This document shows positions 6,717-17,200 of a DNA stretch of 64,000 nucleotides, piece by piece; position 1 is the stretch's first letter; each line of letters begins with the position of its first letter. The notes beneath the pieces are model-generated. The model saw only the letters and a program-made list of their open reading frames with translations, searched no databases and had not been told where the DNA came from. Origin of the DNA: Victivallis vadensis (GTDB taxonomy: Bacteria > Verrucomicrobiota > Lentisphaeria > Victivallales > Victivallaceae). The DNA lies in contig NZ_QEKH01000010.1 in the NCBI RefSeq assembly GCF_003096415.1, forward strand, positions 62,001-126,000, given 5' to 3'. The position numbers and the translations under genes are program-made.

Positions 6717-9068
6717 ATGAAAAATCCGGCGGAACTTTTCAATGCGGGGCTGGAGCAGCTGTTTGCGGCCAAACTTCGGCAGAAGCAGTTGACCGGCTGG
6801 TTCGAGTATCAGGAGATCCGGATGCGCGAGCGCGAGGCGATGCGCGCGGCGGGGCGCGACCCGGACGAGGCGCGCCACGCGGGTGAACTGCTGTGCCGCT
6901 GCGTGGAGCGAATGCCGCTGTCGATTCCGGCGGGAAGCGTGTTCGCGGGCACACAGGACGATGCGTTTTCGCCGAGCTACGCGCTGATCAACCCGAGTTT
7001 TCAGGTGGAGTCCTTCGTCGGATACTGCGATCCGGTCGCGATTTACGCCGATATTGAACCGTCCGAAGCGATTCCGGCGGAGCGGATCGAAGCGGTCAGG
7101 AACTACTACCGCGAAACTCCGTATGTGAAGCGGTTGACCGCGATCTATGAAAAGACCGCGGCGCTGACCGACGAGGTCACATTCTTCATGGAGCCGGTCA
7201 CCGGTCACATGATCCCGGATATGCGCCCCATTCTGGCGCAGGGGCTGGAGGCGTTCGTCGCGGCGGCTCCGGCGGACACCCCGTTCGTCGCGGTGATGCG
7301 CGAGGCGGCGCGCGCGGCGGCGATTCTGGCCGGGCGCTACGCCGAACTTGCCGAAACGCTGGCGGAGGAGCGCGCGGCAATGCCGGGCGAGGCGGAGCGG
7401 CTGAAGCTGATCGCCGCGAACTGCCGGCAGGTGCCGGTGCGGAAAGCCCGGAATCTGCATGAGGCGATGCAGTCCTATTTGCTGCTGTGGCAGTTGATGT
7501 GCCTTGAGCAGGCGCCGAATCCCTATGCGTTCTCGGCGGGCAACCTCGACCGGGTCTTTGAACCCTATCTGGCCGGAACCGGTTTCGAGAGCGCGGTGGC
7601 GCTGACCCGGCATTTGCTGGTGTTCTATATGGTCGGCGCGCGCGGCTGGGCGATTTCGCAGAATCTGCTGCTCGGCGGCCGCGATCTGGCGGGGAACGAC
7701 CTCGGCTGCGGGATGACCGATGTGATTCTTGAGGCGTTCTTCCGCTCCAACCAGCCGCAGCCGGCGCTGTCGGTGAAAATTCACCGCAATTCGCCGGAAC
7801 GTTTGTTCCGCAACATGGGACGCTTCTACTTCACGCCGGGACACTCCACGCCGTCGCTGTTCAACGACGATATGATGTTCCGGGTGCTGAAGTCCAAGGG
7901 GATCGCCGACGCGGACATCCCGGACTGGGCGGTCGCGGGCTGTCAGGAGCCGCTGATCATGGGCAAGGAGAACGGCAACACCACCAACAGCTGGCTGAAT
8001 CTCGCCAAAGTGCTCGAACTGGTGCTGAACGACGGCTGCTCGCTGCTGACCGGGCGCAGAATCGGCCTCTCCGCCGCCGAACTCGGCTATGATTCGCCGG
8101 AAGCCGCATACCGTGACCTCGAAACCGCGTTCTTCCGGCAGCTCGACCATGTGCTGCCTTTCATGGAGGCGGCGGCCAACCGCTGTACCCGCGCGATCGG
8201 GGGCTGGGCGACGCCGTTCGGCTCGCTGCTGTTCGGCGGACTGGAAAGCGGGCGCGACATGCGCGACCCGGAACGGCCCGGCACCCGTTACAGCGGCAGC
8301 GGCTGCCTGATCCACGGTCTCGGCGTGGTCGCGGATTCGCTGGTCGCGGTGAAGCACTTTCTCGCCGAACAGCCGGGCGGAGCGGATTCGCTGCGCGCCG
8401 CGTTGCGGAATAATTTCGCGGACGCTCCGGCGCTGCGCGCCCGTCTGCTCGCCTATCCGAAGTATGGCAGCGTGCTGCCGGAGCCGGATGAAACCGCCGC
8501 CCGGATCGCCTCTGTCGTCAGCGACAAGGTGTATGCGCTGCGCAATCCGGCGGGACGGCCTTTCATGCCGGACTTCTCCACGCCGAGCACTCACCTGCTG
8601 TACGGCTACTGGGTCGGCGCGACGCCGGACGGTCGGCCCGCCCGCGCGATGCTCGGCTACGGCGTCGATCCCCGCCCGGAGGTCACCAACAGCGAGCTGA
8701 CCGACCAATTGCTTTCGGAACGCGGGCTGCCGTTCGGCAAGATGGTCGGCGGCTACGCCTCGCACATCGGCCTCGCCCCGGCGGCGTTCGCGGACCGGGC
8801 GGAGCTGGAGGAAAAGGGCGTGGCGATGCGCGACCGGGTGATCCGTCCTCTGTTTGCGGCGGGAGCGGAGGGCGAGGCCCCGTATTACGTCTATTTCAAC
8901 ATCGACAGCGCGAAGCACCTGCGCAAAATCCTGACCGATCCGGCCAGGTACGTCCCTTCGGGCATCTACATCATGCGGATTCACGGCACTTTCGTAAACT
9001 TCCTCGATCTCGCTCCGGCGATTCAGGAAGATATCATCAAACGGCTGGAACGGAGCGAGTGTGCATGA
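6717..9068 (+). CDS. Glycyl radical enzyme (pyruvate formate-lyase-like family)
   Basis: 783 residues, starting at ATG 6717 behind AAGGAAA. The C-terminal glycyl-radical loop is RIHGTFVNF, with Gly757 the predicted radical site. The catalytic thiyl Cys is in AVAGCQEP (Cys409). The mid-protein PFL-domain pattern ARNLHEAMQSYLLLWQLMCLE is also present. The enzyme should carry out oxygen-sensitive radical chemistry after activation by the SAM-radical protein encoded two genes downstream. The substrate is unknown: the PFL, glycerol/diol dehydratase, choline lyase and sulfolyase subfamilies are all possible. A co-encoded FGGY sugar kinase hints at a carbohydrate or polyol-derived substrate. There is no microcompartment gene nearby. 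Confidence 0.85.
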   Translation: MKNPAELFNAGLEQLFAAKLRQKQLTGWFEYQEIRMREREAMRAAGRDPDEARHAGELLCRCVERMPLSIPAGSVFAGTQDDAFSPSYALINPSFQVESFVGYCDPVAIYADIEPSEAIPAERIEAVRNYYRETPYVKRLTAIYEKTAALTDEVTFFMEPVTGHMIPDMRPILAQGLEAFVAAAPADTPFVAVMREAARAAAILAGRYAELAETLAEERAAMPGEAERLKLIAANCRQVPVRKARNLHEAMQSYLLLWQLMCLEQAPNPYAFSAGNLDRVFEPYLAGTGFESAVALTRHLLVFYMVGARGWAISQNLLLGGRDLAGNDLGCGMTDVILEAFFRSNQPQPALSVKIHRNSPERLFRNMGRFYFTPGHSTPSLFNDDMMFRVLKSKGIADADIPDWAVAGCQEPLIMGKENGNTTNSWLNLAKVLELVLNDGCSLLTGRRIGLSAAELGYDSPEAAYRDLETAFFRQLDHVLPFMEAAANRCTRAIGGWATPFGSLLFGGLESGRDMRDPERPGTRYSGSGCLIHGLGVVADSLVAVKHFLAEQPGGADSLRAALRNNFADAPALRARLLAYPKYGSVLPEPDETAARIASVVSDKVYALRNPAGRPFMPDFSTPSTHLLYGYWVGATPDGRPARAMLGYGVDPRPEVTNSELTDQLLSERGLPFGKMVGGYASHIGLAPAAFADRAELEEKGVAMRDRVIRPLFAAGAEGEAPYYVYFNIDSAKHLRKILTDPARYVPSGIYIMRIHGTFVNFLDLAPAIQEDIIKRLERSECA

Positions 9069-10087
9069 AGAGCCTGACCGAACAGGTGCGCGCCGCATTG
9101 GCCGGGGAGATCCTCGCCGGGAAATACGCCCCCGGTGACCGGCTTCCCCCGGAACGGGAGTACGCCGAACACACCGGCACCAGCCGGGTCACGGTGCGCC
9201 GCGCCTACGACCAGCTCGAAGCGGCGGGGATCATCGTGCGCCGCCGTCCGCATGGCACCTGCGTGGCCGACACCTTCCGCGCCCACACGGGGCCGCTGGA
9301 GAGCGTCGGGCTGATCACCACGCTGCCGCACGAATTTTCCGGCCGGTTCGTCGCGGCGGTCAGCCGTTGCTGCCGGGAGCTGGATGCGCTGCTGGTGCTC
9401 GGCATCCCGGAGCCGGACACCGGGCCCCAGCAGCTGGAGATCGCGGTGCGCATGGCCACGCGCGGCGTGAAGGACCTGATCGTGTGGGGGGCCGACCGCA
9501 ATTTCGACTTCCGGGTTTTCGAGCGGCTGCGGATTCTCGGCGTGAATCTGGTCTTTTTCGACCAGGTGCTGCCGGGGGATTTCGCGGACTACGTCGGGCT
9601 GGACAACCGCGCCGCGATCCGGGCGTTGCTGGCGAAAGCGAAAGCCGACGGGGCGGAACGGATGATCTTCGTGAACTACTCCGACCTCGACGTGGACACC
9701 AACGCCGAACGGCAGCAGGCGTTTGAAGCCTGTCTCGCCGAAACCGGATGCCGGGGCGAGGTCAGGCTGCTTTCGCGCGGCGCATCCGCCGCCGAATGCC
9801 GGCTGTTCGCGGCGGAACTGGCCGCTGCCGGGGCGGAAGCGCCGAGCGCGGTGATCGGGGTGAACGCTCCGGTATTGCAGATGCTTTTCAGACACCCCGT
9901 CGCCGGGCTCGGGCTGTACTGCGTGGACCATGTCCCGCAACTGGCCGAACTCGGCGCGGTCGGCTTGCGCCAGCCGATCGGAGCGATGGCGGAGGCGGCT
10001 GTCCGGGCGCTTCAGGAACAACGCAAAAAAGGCGGGAAGTGGCGCGCTGGAGTCCGCCGCTTCGCCGGGGAGCTGGTGGAACCATGA
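9065..10087 (+). CDS. GntR-family regulator with LacI-type sensor domain
   Basis: About 340 residues. ATG 9065 overlaps the stop of the glycyl-radical enzyme gene (ATGA); a GTG at 9059 is also in frame. Residues 3-75 form a GntR winged helix (GKYAPGDRLPPEREYAEHTGTSRVTVRRAYDQLEAAGIIV). The remainder is a periplasmic-binding-protein-like domain with the pattern FFDQVLPGDFADYVGLDNR. This is the AraR-like GntR/LacI hybrid design. It is sandwiched between the glycyl-radical enzyme and its activase, so it is presumably the ligand-responsive regulator of this operon, acting at the inverted repeat at 6659-6681. Confidence 0.85.
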   Translation: MKSLTEQVRAALAGEILAGKYAPGDRLPPEREYAEHTGTSRVTVRRAYDQLEAAGIIVRRRPHGTCVADTFRAHTGPLESVGLITTLPHEFSGRFVAAVSRCCRELDALLVLGIPEPDTGPQQLEIAVRMATRGVKDLIVWGADRNFDFRVFERLRILGVNLVFFDQVLPGDFADYVGLDNRAAIRALLAKAKADGAERMIFVNYSDLDVDTNAERQQAFEACLAETGCRGEVRLLSRGASAAECRLFAAELAAAGAEAPSAVIGVNAPVLQMLFRHPVAGLGLYCVDHVPQLAELGAVGLRQPIGAMAEAAVRALQEQRKKGGKWRAGVRRFAGELVEP

Positions 10088-10980
10088 GAATTTTCGCACA
10101 GGGCTGGTCGGACCGCAAGGACGGTCCGGGGCATCGCCGGATCTACTACCTCAAGGGGTGCAACCTGCGCTGCCGCTGGTGCGCGTCGCCGGAGAGCATC
10201 GCCGCGCAGCCGGAGCTGCTGTTCTATCCCGAACGGGCGGTCGGCGAGACGCTGGACTATCTTTGTCCGCACGGCGCGATCAAAGAGCGCACCCTCGACC
10301 GCTCCGTCTGCAGCGGCTGCGCCGACCGCGCCTGCAGGCAGTTCAGGCACTCCGCGCTGGAGTGGGCCGGGCGCGAACGCACCCCGGAGGAGCTGGAAAA
10401 GGAGGTGCTGCGGCTGTCGGCGGGCTGGGATGATTTCGGCGGCGTGACCTTCGGCGGCGGAGAACCCACCCTGCAGGCTCCCGAGCTGCTCGACTGCATC
10501 AATCGGCTGAAAAAACACCGGATTCACACCGCGATCGAAAGCAATGCGACCACGCCGGAGTTTCCGGACGTCGCCCGTGAAGTCGATCTCGCCATCGCCG
10601 ACCTGAAGGCGGGGACGCCGGAGGTTTTCCACGACTGCACCGGCGGCGAACTGGCGCCCGTGCTGGACCATCTGGCGGAGGCGGCGGAACGCGCGCCGTC
10701 GCTGCTGGTGCGTGTTCCGGTGATTACCGGCATGAACGATTCGCCGCAGGAACTTGACCTGATTGCGGAACACCTTTCCGGACTTCACCGCCGCCGCCTC
10801 GCGGCCAGGTCGGAACCGCTGGCGGTGGAGGTGCTGAAACTCCACCATTACGGAGAGCCCAAATATCAGGCGCTCGACCGGAAATACGAACTTGCCGACC
10901 GGCCGGAGCCGGAGCCGGAGGTGATCCGCCGCTTTGAACAGGCGCTTGCCGCGGCCGGCCTTACCCTGCAAAGGAACTGA
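10084..10980 (+). CDS. Glycyl-radical enzyme activating protein (radical SAM)
   Basis: 298 residues, coupled to the regulator by an ATGA overlap. The radical-SAM cluster motif CNLRCRWC gives Cys26, Cys30 and Cys33 (CX3CX2C), and the SAM-binding GGGEP motif follows. It should abstract a hydrogen from Gly757 of the upstream enzyme. Most activases of this type carry a two-cluster ferredoxin insert. Here it is eroded: the first site keeps only CPHGAI and the second keeps CSGCADRAC without the final Cys-Pro. The insert may therefore bind one cluster or none. Kinase and enzyme context make the assignment strong, though the substrate enzyme is inferred by position. Confidence 0.85.
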   Translation: MRIFAQGWSDRKDGPGHRRIYYLKGCNLRCRWCASPESIAAQPELLFYPERAVGETLDYLCPHGAIKERTLDRSVCSGCADRACRQFRHSALEWAGRERTPEELEKEVLRLSAGWDDFGGVTFGGGEPTLQAPELLDCINRLKKHRIHTAIESNATTPEFPDVAREVDLAIADLKAGTPEVFHDCTGGELAPVLDHLAEAAERAPSLLVRVPVITGMNDSPQELDLIAEHLSGLHRRRLAARSEPLAVEVLKLHHYGEPKYQALDRKYELADRPEPEPEVIRRFEQALAAAGLTLQRN

Positions 10981-10983
10981 ACG

Positions 10984-12312
10984 ATGCTGACCCTCGGAGT
11001 CGATCTCGGCACCACCAAGGTTGCCGCCGTCCTGTACGATCCGGATGCTTCCGGGGCGGGGCGCGCCGTCTCGACGGAGCACCATGCCGCCCTTCCCGCC
11101 GCCCCCGGCCATGCCGAACAGGACGGCGAAAAGATGTATGCCGCCGTCCTCCGGCTGCTGGCGGAGCTTCCGCCTCGGGAACTGGGCCGGGTCGAAGCGG
11201 TCGGCCTGACCGGGCAGATGCACTCGGTGATCCTGTGGAGCGGCGGAGAGCTTTCCCCCGCCGTGACCTGGCAGGACAAACGCGCTTCGGCTGCCGGGCA
11301 TCTCGACGAATTCCGCACCTTGAGCGGCCGCCCGCTGGCCGACGGCTTCGGCGCGGTCACGCTGGCCGAACTGGCGCGGCAGGGGGAATTGGAACGCTGG
11401 CGTTATGCGGCTTCGCCCGCCGACTGGCTTGCAACCCGGCTGACCGGCAATCCGGCGCCGGTGACGGACCCGACGTTTGCCGCGTCGTGGGGGATTTTCG
11501 ACTCGGCTTCGGGCGGCTGGGACCTGAAAGCGGCGGCGGCGCTCGGCATCCCGCCCGGGCTGCTGCCTCCGGTCGTCGCTTCCGGCAGCATCGTCGGAAC
11601 GACCCGGAACGTGCCGGGTATCCCGGACGGAATCCCCGTCGCCGCGCCGTTCGGCGACAACCAGGCTTCGGTGGTCGGCACTGCCGTGGAGCTGGACCGG
11701 GAACTTTTCCTGACCCTCGGCACCGGCGCGCAGCTCTCCTTTGTGATTTCGCCGGAGTCGGCGGCGGGCTGGACGCCTCCGCCCGCCGTGGAGCTGCGCC
11801 CCTTCCTCGACGGCAAACTGCTCGCGGTCACCGCGCCGCTGTGCGGCGGGCGGGCGTGGGCGTGGCTCGGAGGCGCGGTCAACAATTTTCTGACTTCGCT
11901 CGGACTGGAATCGTTGCCGGAAAAACTGCTGCTTGACCGGCTGGATGCGCTGGCGCTGGAGGTGGACGGAGAGTCCGCGCCGGTGGTCGCTCCCCATTTT
12001 CTCGGTGAACGGCACAACCCGGCGGAATTCGGGAGCATCACCGGAATCACGCTGGAAAACTTCACCCTGCCGAATCTCGCGCGCGGCCTCGCCGCCGGAA
12101 TCGTCCGCAACCTCGGCGACAGTTTCCCGCCGGAGTTTTACCGGAACCGGGAACGCGTGGTCGGCTCCGGCAACTGCGTGCGCTTCTGCGGCTCGATCCG
12201 GCGTGAGATCGAGCGGCAGTTCGATCTGCCGCTGGAAATCCGTTCTGTCCGCGAGGAAGCGGCGGTCGGCGCGGCCAGACTCGCGGCGCGTTCCGTCCGA
12301 AAAGCCGGGTGA
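10984..12312 (+). CDS. FGGY-family carbohydrate kinase
   Basis: 442 residues beginning LTLGVDLGTTKVAAVLYD, the phosphate-1 loop of the FGGY/actin-like ATPase fold, with AAGGAAC just upstream. Further family segments are VGLTGQMHSVILW, WQDKRA, PFGDNQASVVGT and LGTGAQLSFV. It phosphorylates a sugar or polyol with ATP. Overall length and the GDNQASV segment are closer to sedoheptulokinase-like members than to glycerol kinase, but the substrate cannot be read from sequence. As the last gene of the glycyl-radical operon it probably primes the substrate or product of that pathway. Confidence 0.8.
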   Translation: MLTLGVDLGTTKVAAVLYDPDASGAGRAVSTEHHAALPAAPGHAEQDGEKMYAAVLRLLAELPPRELGRVEAVGLTGQMHSVILWSGGELSPAVTWQDKRASAAGHLDEFRTLSGRPLADGFGAVTLAELARQGELERWRYAASPADWLATRLTGNPAPVTDPTFAASWGIFDSASGGWDLKAAAALGIPPGLLPPVVASGSIVGTTRNVPGIPDGIPVAAPFGDNQASVVGTAVELDRELFLTLGTGAQLSFVISPESAAGWTPPPAVELRPFLDGKLLAVTAPLCGGRAWAWLGGAVNNFLTSLGLESLPEKLLLDRLDALALEVDGESAPVVAPHFLGERHNPAEFGSITGITLENFTLPNLARGLAAGIVRNLGDSFPPEFYRNRERVVGSGNCVRFCGSIRREIERQFDLPLEIRSVREEAAVGAARLAARSVRKAG

Positions 12313-12415
12313 ATCACGGGACGGGGGGATACACATCCGCCCCGTGTTACAGATCACAGAAAAGCTCATGGCCGGAAAATTCCGTTTTTTTATTTTTTCC
12401 TCTTGTATTTCCTGT

Positions 12416-12440
12416 ATCACTTTTACATAATATAAGTGAT
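12416..12440 (+). promoter_or_regulatory. Candidate operator upstream of the regulator at 12464
   Basis: A perfect 7-bp inverted repeat, ATCACTT (12416-12422) and AAGTGAT (12434-12440), is separated by an 11-base AT-rich centre containing TACATAATA. It lies 24 bases before the regulator start, in the only non-coding stretch ahead of the regulator/prepilin/GH42-like operon, so autoregulation is the simplest reading. Confidence 0.5.
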
Positions 12441-12463
12441 GCAAACAGGGAAATCGGTGGAAT

Positions 12464-13543
12464 ATGGCGAAAAAACGGGATCATCTGGTCAAGGAGATGC
12501 GGGAATTGGCGTGCTGCCGGCAGCCCGGCTCGCGCTTTTTCACGATCCGGGAATTGATGAAGCGTTTCAGCGTCAGCCAGCTGCTGGTCTATAAAGCGTT
12601 GGATCAGCTGAAAGCGGACGGGCTTCTCGTGACTCACGATGGAAATGAGCTTTATGTGACCGAAGAATCGGCGCTGCGGCAGCATCTGCGGCTGCCGAGC
12701 ATTCTGGTCGCGATTCCGCACTGGAAATCCTGGGTGACTGATCAGGTAATCCGGCTGGTTGCGGAACCAAAGCCGCTCTGCCCCGGTTACCGGACCGAGT
12801 TGATCGAATACGATCCGTTGAAAGCCGTCCCCGATGTCCTGCCGATCGAGCGGGAAAAAGCGGTCGGAGCGGTGCTGTTCGCTTCCGGCGCCCCATTGAC
12901 GCCGGAGGATATCGCGCGAATGACCGAGTTTTCCCGGCAGTTCACCTTCACGGTGATCGGCCAGCATCTGGAGGATTTCGGCATCCCGTCAGTCGGCGTG
13001 GACGACGCATTCGCGGCGAACCTCGCGATGAACCACCTGATCCGGGGCGGACACCGCAAAATCGGAATCCTCTATTGCGAACCGCACAGCCGGGTGATGG
13101 AACTGCGCTGCCGCAGCGCGGTTGACTATGCCAGGCTTCACGAGGTGGAAGTCGACCTGATCGACTGCGGCATCCGGGCCGGAGAGCCGGCTAACGCCAA
13201 AACCTATGACAGGATGCGCGGCGTCATCCGGCGGGGATTCGATTTCACGGCTTTGCTCGGGCTCTCCGGCGAACCGCTGCTGAGCGCGGTCGAGGCTCTT
13301 GAGCAGGCCGGTATCGATATTCCGGGAAAACTCAGTGTGGCCGCCATCGCGGCCGAGCAGCTCACGGCGCGCCACGATCCGCCGATCGACACCGTCGGCG
13401 TGCTGATGGAACGCCAGCTCCGCACCGCGCTGCAGATGGTCACTCCGAATGCCGTTCCGGTGCTTTCCGGCGTGATCCGCCCCGAACTGTTCCGGTTCGG
13501 TTCCGTTCAGAATCTCAATTCCAAGCAAGGAGAAACGAAATGA
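12464..13543 (+). CDS. GntR/LacI hybrid transcription regulator
   Basis: 359 residues. The N terminus is a winged helix ([32 protein letters not shown], about 25-60). The remainder is a LacI/GalR-type sugar sensor with the typical [29 protein letters not shown] segment and a GKLSVAAIA strand. It overlaps the prepilin-like gene by four bases and heads the operon regulator, prepilin, GH42-like protein. This is the first of four regulator/prepilin/glycosidase modules. The inducer is presumably an oligosaccharide released by the enzyme it controls (inference). Confidence 0.85.
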   Translation: MAKKRDHLVKEMRELACCRQPGSRFFTIRELMKRFSVSQLLVYKALDQLKADGLLVTHDGNELYVTEESALRQHLRLPSILVAIPHWKSWVTDQVIRLVAEPKPLCPGYRTELIEYDPLKAVPDVLPIEREKAVGAVLFASGAPLTPEDIARMTEFSRQFTFTVIGQHLEDFGIPSVGVDDAFAANLAMNHLIRGGHRKIGILYCEPHSRVMELRCRSAVDYARLHEVEVDLIDCGIRAGEPANAKTYDRMRGVIRRGFDFTALLGLSGEPLLSAVEALEQAGIDIPGKLSVAAIAAEQLTARHDPPIDTVGVLMERQLRTALQMVTPNAVPVLSGVIRPELFRFGSVQNLNSKQGETK

Positions 13544-14247
13544 AAAAACGGTATTTTACTCTTATTGAGCTGCTCGTGGTAATAGCGATCATCGCGATTT
13601 TAGCCGGGATGCTGTTGCCTGCGCTGAACCGGGCGCGGGAGAAGGGCAGGGCGATCTCCTGCGTCAACAACCTGAAGCAGTTCGGGCTGGCGAACGCTTT
13701 TTACAGTCAGGACAGCAATGTGTTTCCGCCGGTATGGTATCAACCGGCGGGAGCGACCTACCGCTGGGCGCGGCTGTTGATGCCGTATCTGGGCGGTGTC
13801 AGCTACGGCGATTCCAATGCGGCGGATTACATTAAAAACGTCAAATACTTCCGGTGTCCCGGCGATTCGCTCAAGCGCAATCAGGCGAATGTCGCGCCGT
13901 GCACCTATGCGCTGACCTACATGGTGCAGGCAACCGATCTGAGCAACATCACGCCCGGCGGCGGTGCGACCGGCGGAACCAATCCGAGCGTCGCATTCAG
14001 CCGGGTGGCCAGCCCGTCGGATACGATCATTCTGGCGGAGCGCCCCCGTCCCGACAACGATGTGAACAACGCGCTCGGCAGCGATCCCAGCCGGGTGGCG
14101 GGCGCGAACAACGTGCTGACTGAGGAGGTTCACAGCCAACGCAGCAATTACCTGATGGGAGACGGGCACGTCAGCTCTTACCGCTGGGGGGAAACCTATC
14201 TCGACAACGGCCGCATGTGGAAATTCAAGAAATGGGAAACAAGATGA
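13540..14247 (+). CDS. Prepilin-like (type II/IV pseudopilin) protein, module 1
   Basis: 235 residues. After MKKRY comes the class III signal [19 protein letters not shown] and the LLPALN...A.E continuation of the N-terminal pilin helix, with Glu at mature position 5. The residue before the cleavage site is Tyr rather than the usual Gly. The soluble part has CPGDS and ends with [15 protein letters not shown], the DGHV motif typical of the large prepilin-type family in Lentisphaerota and Planctomycetes. It overlaps the regulator before and the glycosidase after by ATGA junctions, so all three are translated together. It probably inserts in the inner membrane and may join a type II/IV-pilin-like fibre. 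Confidence 0.88.
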   Translation: MKKRYFTLIELLVVIAIIAILAGMLLPALNRAREKGRAISCVNNLKQFGLANAFYSQDSNVFPPVWYQPAGATYRWARLLMPYLGGVSYGDSNAADYIKNVKYFRCPGDSLKRNQANVAPCTYALTYMVQATDLSNITPGGGATGGTNPSVAFSRVASPSDTIILAERPRPDNDVNNALGSDPSRVAGANNVLTEEVHSQRSNYLMGDGHVSSYRWGETYLDNGRMWKFKKWETR

Positions 14248-17200
14248 AATCATTGATCGGAACCATTCTCTCCGCCGGAATCCTGAGCTCCGGCGTGTTC
14301 TGCGCAAGCGGTGTGGAAACCGAACCGGCCGCCGCCGTTTCCTGCTTCCCGTTCCAGCCGGGCGGGGCGGAGGTCGTCAGCGGCGAACCGCTGCTGAAGG
14401 CGGAGGTCCGGCCGGGAGCCAGCAACACCCGCGGCCCGCTCTTTTTCTTTCAGCCGGCCCGCAGCGGCAAGACCCAGAGCATCCTGCTCAAAAGCGACCT
14501 GCCGCTGCCGGAATCGGTCCGCCGCATCGGCTACTGGATTCTGTCGCGCGGCTCCGGCTGGTGCGAGGTGAACGTACTGGTGCAGGAACCGGATGGAAAC
14601 ATCTACGCCTATCGCGCCCCGGCCAGCGGCGACAGCCCGTGGACCTTCTACGAGTGGGAGATGCAATCCCCTTCCGAAGCGGTGAAGAAGTTCGCGGTTC
14701 AGCCCAATCCGGGAAAACTCCGCAGATTCAGGGGGCTGCTGGTCAACCTGCAGCCGTTCTCCGGCGGCGGCTACCGGTTCGGAGACGTGGTGCTGGACAG
14801 CGCCGAGCGTCCCGCGCCGCGCACCTGGGCCTGGACGCTGCGCGATGTGGCCGAGGACATCAGCTACCAGTCCGCGTTCACCGGCTTCAGGCTCGCCTAT
14901 GCCGGAGTCGAAGCAAAGGCGCGCCTGCCGCTGGTACTGTTCTTCAACACCCCGGACGTGCGGCGCCTCCGCGGGATGATCTACGATTCGGCGGGGCGGG
15001 TGTACGACAACTTCGAGCTGGAATCGGACGATGTCGCCAAGCTGAGGAGTACCGATCTGATCCTCCCGGCTCTGCCGCGCGGCAATTACTGGATCGACCT
15101 CCACCGCTTCGGAGCCGGGGGAGAGCTGCTGAACCGGCAGAAGCTCTCCTATCTGGTGCAGTTTTCGCCGGTCACGGAACTGCCTCCTGCCGTGGAGCCG
15201 GAGATTTCGGCGATCTTCCCGGACCAGGCGCTGCCGATGGCGGAAGTTTCGCCGGGAAATGGAAAACTCAGGCTGAAGATCGCTTCGCAACCCGGCGATA
15301 TCGTCAAATACAGCTGGTTCGACCAGTACAAACAGCCGTGCGGCTCCGGCATCGCCCGTGAAAACGAACTCGATGTGCCGCAAGGCATCGCCACCCCGGC
15401 GCTTGTCCGGCTGGAGCTGGAACTGGAGCGGGCCGGGAAAACGGTTGACCGGCGCGTGGTCCGGGTGAAACTGCCGGGCGGAAAGCCGCCGGTCGCCGGT
15501 GTGCCCGCGGTTCCGCAGCAGTTTTTCCCGCTGGACGAAACCGAAACCATTTCGATCACCCAGCCGCTGCTGAAAGAGAGTTTCAGCGACCATCTGCCCG
15601 CGAACGGCAGCAATTGGAGCATTTCGCTGTACTGGGACGAAATCGAACCGGTTCGCGGCGAAATCCAGTATCCGGTCATCGACCGTTACCTGAAACTGGC
15701 GCGGGAAAAGAAGATTCCGGTGAACCTCACCTTCTTCATCCACCTCGACCACCTGCCGGAGTGGGTCTGGTATGACCAGCTGCTCGACCAGAACGGGCAG
15801 AATATGCACTACAGCGCGAGTTTCACGCGCAAGTTCAGTCCCTGCTCCGCCCGGACGGTGGATGCGCTCTGCAATATGATTTCGCAGGTGGTGAAAACTT
15901 ACAAGGATTGCCCGGAGATCGTCGGCTGGAATTTTTCGCAGGGAGTCGAGAGTTTCTGGAGCGACGCTTCGCGGAACCGGCTCGTGGTCGGCTATGACGC
16001 GGCGACCGTGGAAGCCTTCCGCAATTACCTGAAGGAACGCAAATTCCCGCTTGCCGGAACCGGCGCGGCTTCCTATGACGAGGTACAGCCTCCGGTTCCG
16101 GTCTTCGACGGCAGGCTCGACCTGCGTGCGCTCTATCTGGCGTGGGAGGAGTTCCGGCAGCAGGTGGTGAACTCCTATTTTGAACGGATTTTTTCCACAA
16201 TCCGCGCGGCAGGAGCCACCCAGCCGATCAAGAGTTATGCGGGCATGGGGGTCGGCGACATCACCCGGATGCTGCCGGTCTACCGGAAGTACGGCGCGGA
16301 ACTCTGCTTCGGCGGCGGGGATTCCCCGGTCCATGCCTTTCTTCAGTCACAGGCGCGCAACGCCGGGGTGCCGCTGATCGGGGAGAGTTTCGCGCTGCCG
16401 CCTTTCAGCCCTACTCTGCAATTCGTGATGTTCACAGAAATCGCCTACGGCGCGATGACCGGCGGGACCAATATCATGTGGGGACGCCACTTCTCCCCGG
16501 GCGAAGTGCGCACCGAGGCGCTGGAGGCTTCGGCCGCTGCCGCTTCTCTGGCGAAGAAAATCCGTTCCCTCGGCCGCAGCGAACTTGTGACCGCCAACGG
16601 CGCGGTGATGTTCGGCATGCTGAGCATGGTCAACCGCTCGCGTTCTTCGATGTGGATCGACTGGACGAACCTGAACACCAACGGCTTTTCGGATGCGTTG
16701 AACGCGGTGATCGGCAACAACCTGCAAATGACGTTCCTGACTGACGCCACCCCGCTGGAGATTCTGCGGCGCAACAGGCTGATCGTGCTGAACGACTCCC
16801 CGCTGCTCCGCGACGAGTCGGCGCTCCGCCTCGCGGAATACGTGAAAACCGGCGGCACCCTGATCCTGATGGGCGAAGCCGGGCGTTTCAACCAGGACGG
16901 AAAAGAGTGCTGGACCCTGAAGAAAAGCCTGGGCGAAGAGGCCGCTCCCGGAAAAACATTCCGGTTCGGACAAGGCAAGGTCGTGTGGCTCGCCAGGCCG
17001 TTGGACTGGAATCGGGAATTGATGCCTCTGATCGGAGCGAACGGCTTCACGCGCCCGGTACGCCCCTCCGGCGGCGCAATGCGCGCCGCCCTGCGCCGAA
17101 ACGAAACCGACGGCAGCTATCAGCTCTTTTTATTTGGTAAAACCTGGAATGGCGGCAATCCCCACGCCCGCGAAATCGCCGGAAAAACCGTCACCGCCAG

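Noticed and set aside
9748-10083. Upstream extension of the glycyl-radical activase frame
   Set aside because: It would lie in another frame inside the GntR gene; the ATGA start at 10084 gives the standard activase N terminus.
12312-12360. GC hairpin ACGGGGGG/CCGCCCCGT after the kinase as a riboswitch or leader
   Set aside because: A single imperfect stem with no conserved core and no T run; nothing supports an aptamer.
12380-12405. Terminator after the FGGY kinase (CGGAAAATTCCG followed by T-rich DNA)
   Set aside because: The palindrome leaves too small a loop and only about 4 stable pairs; too weak to list as a terminator.
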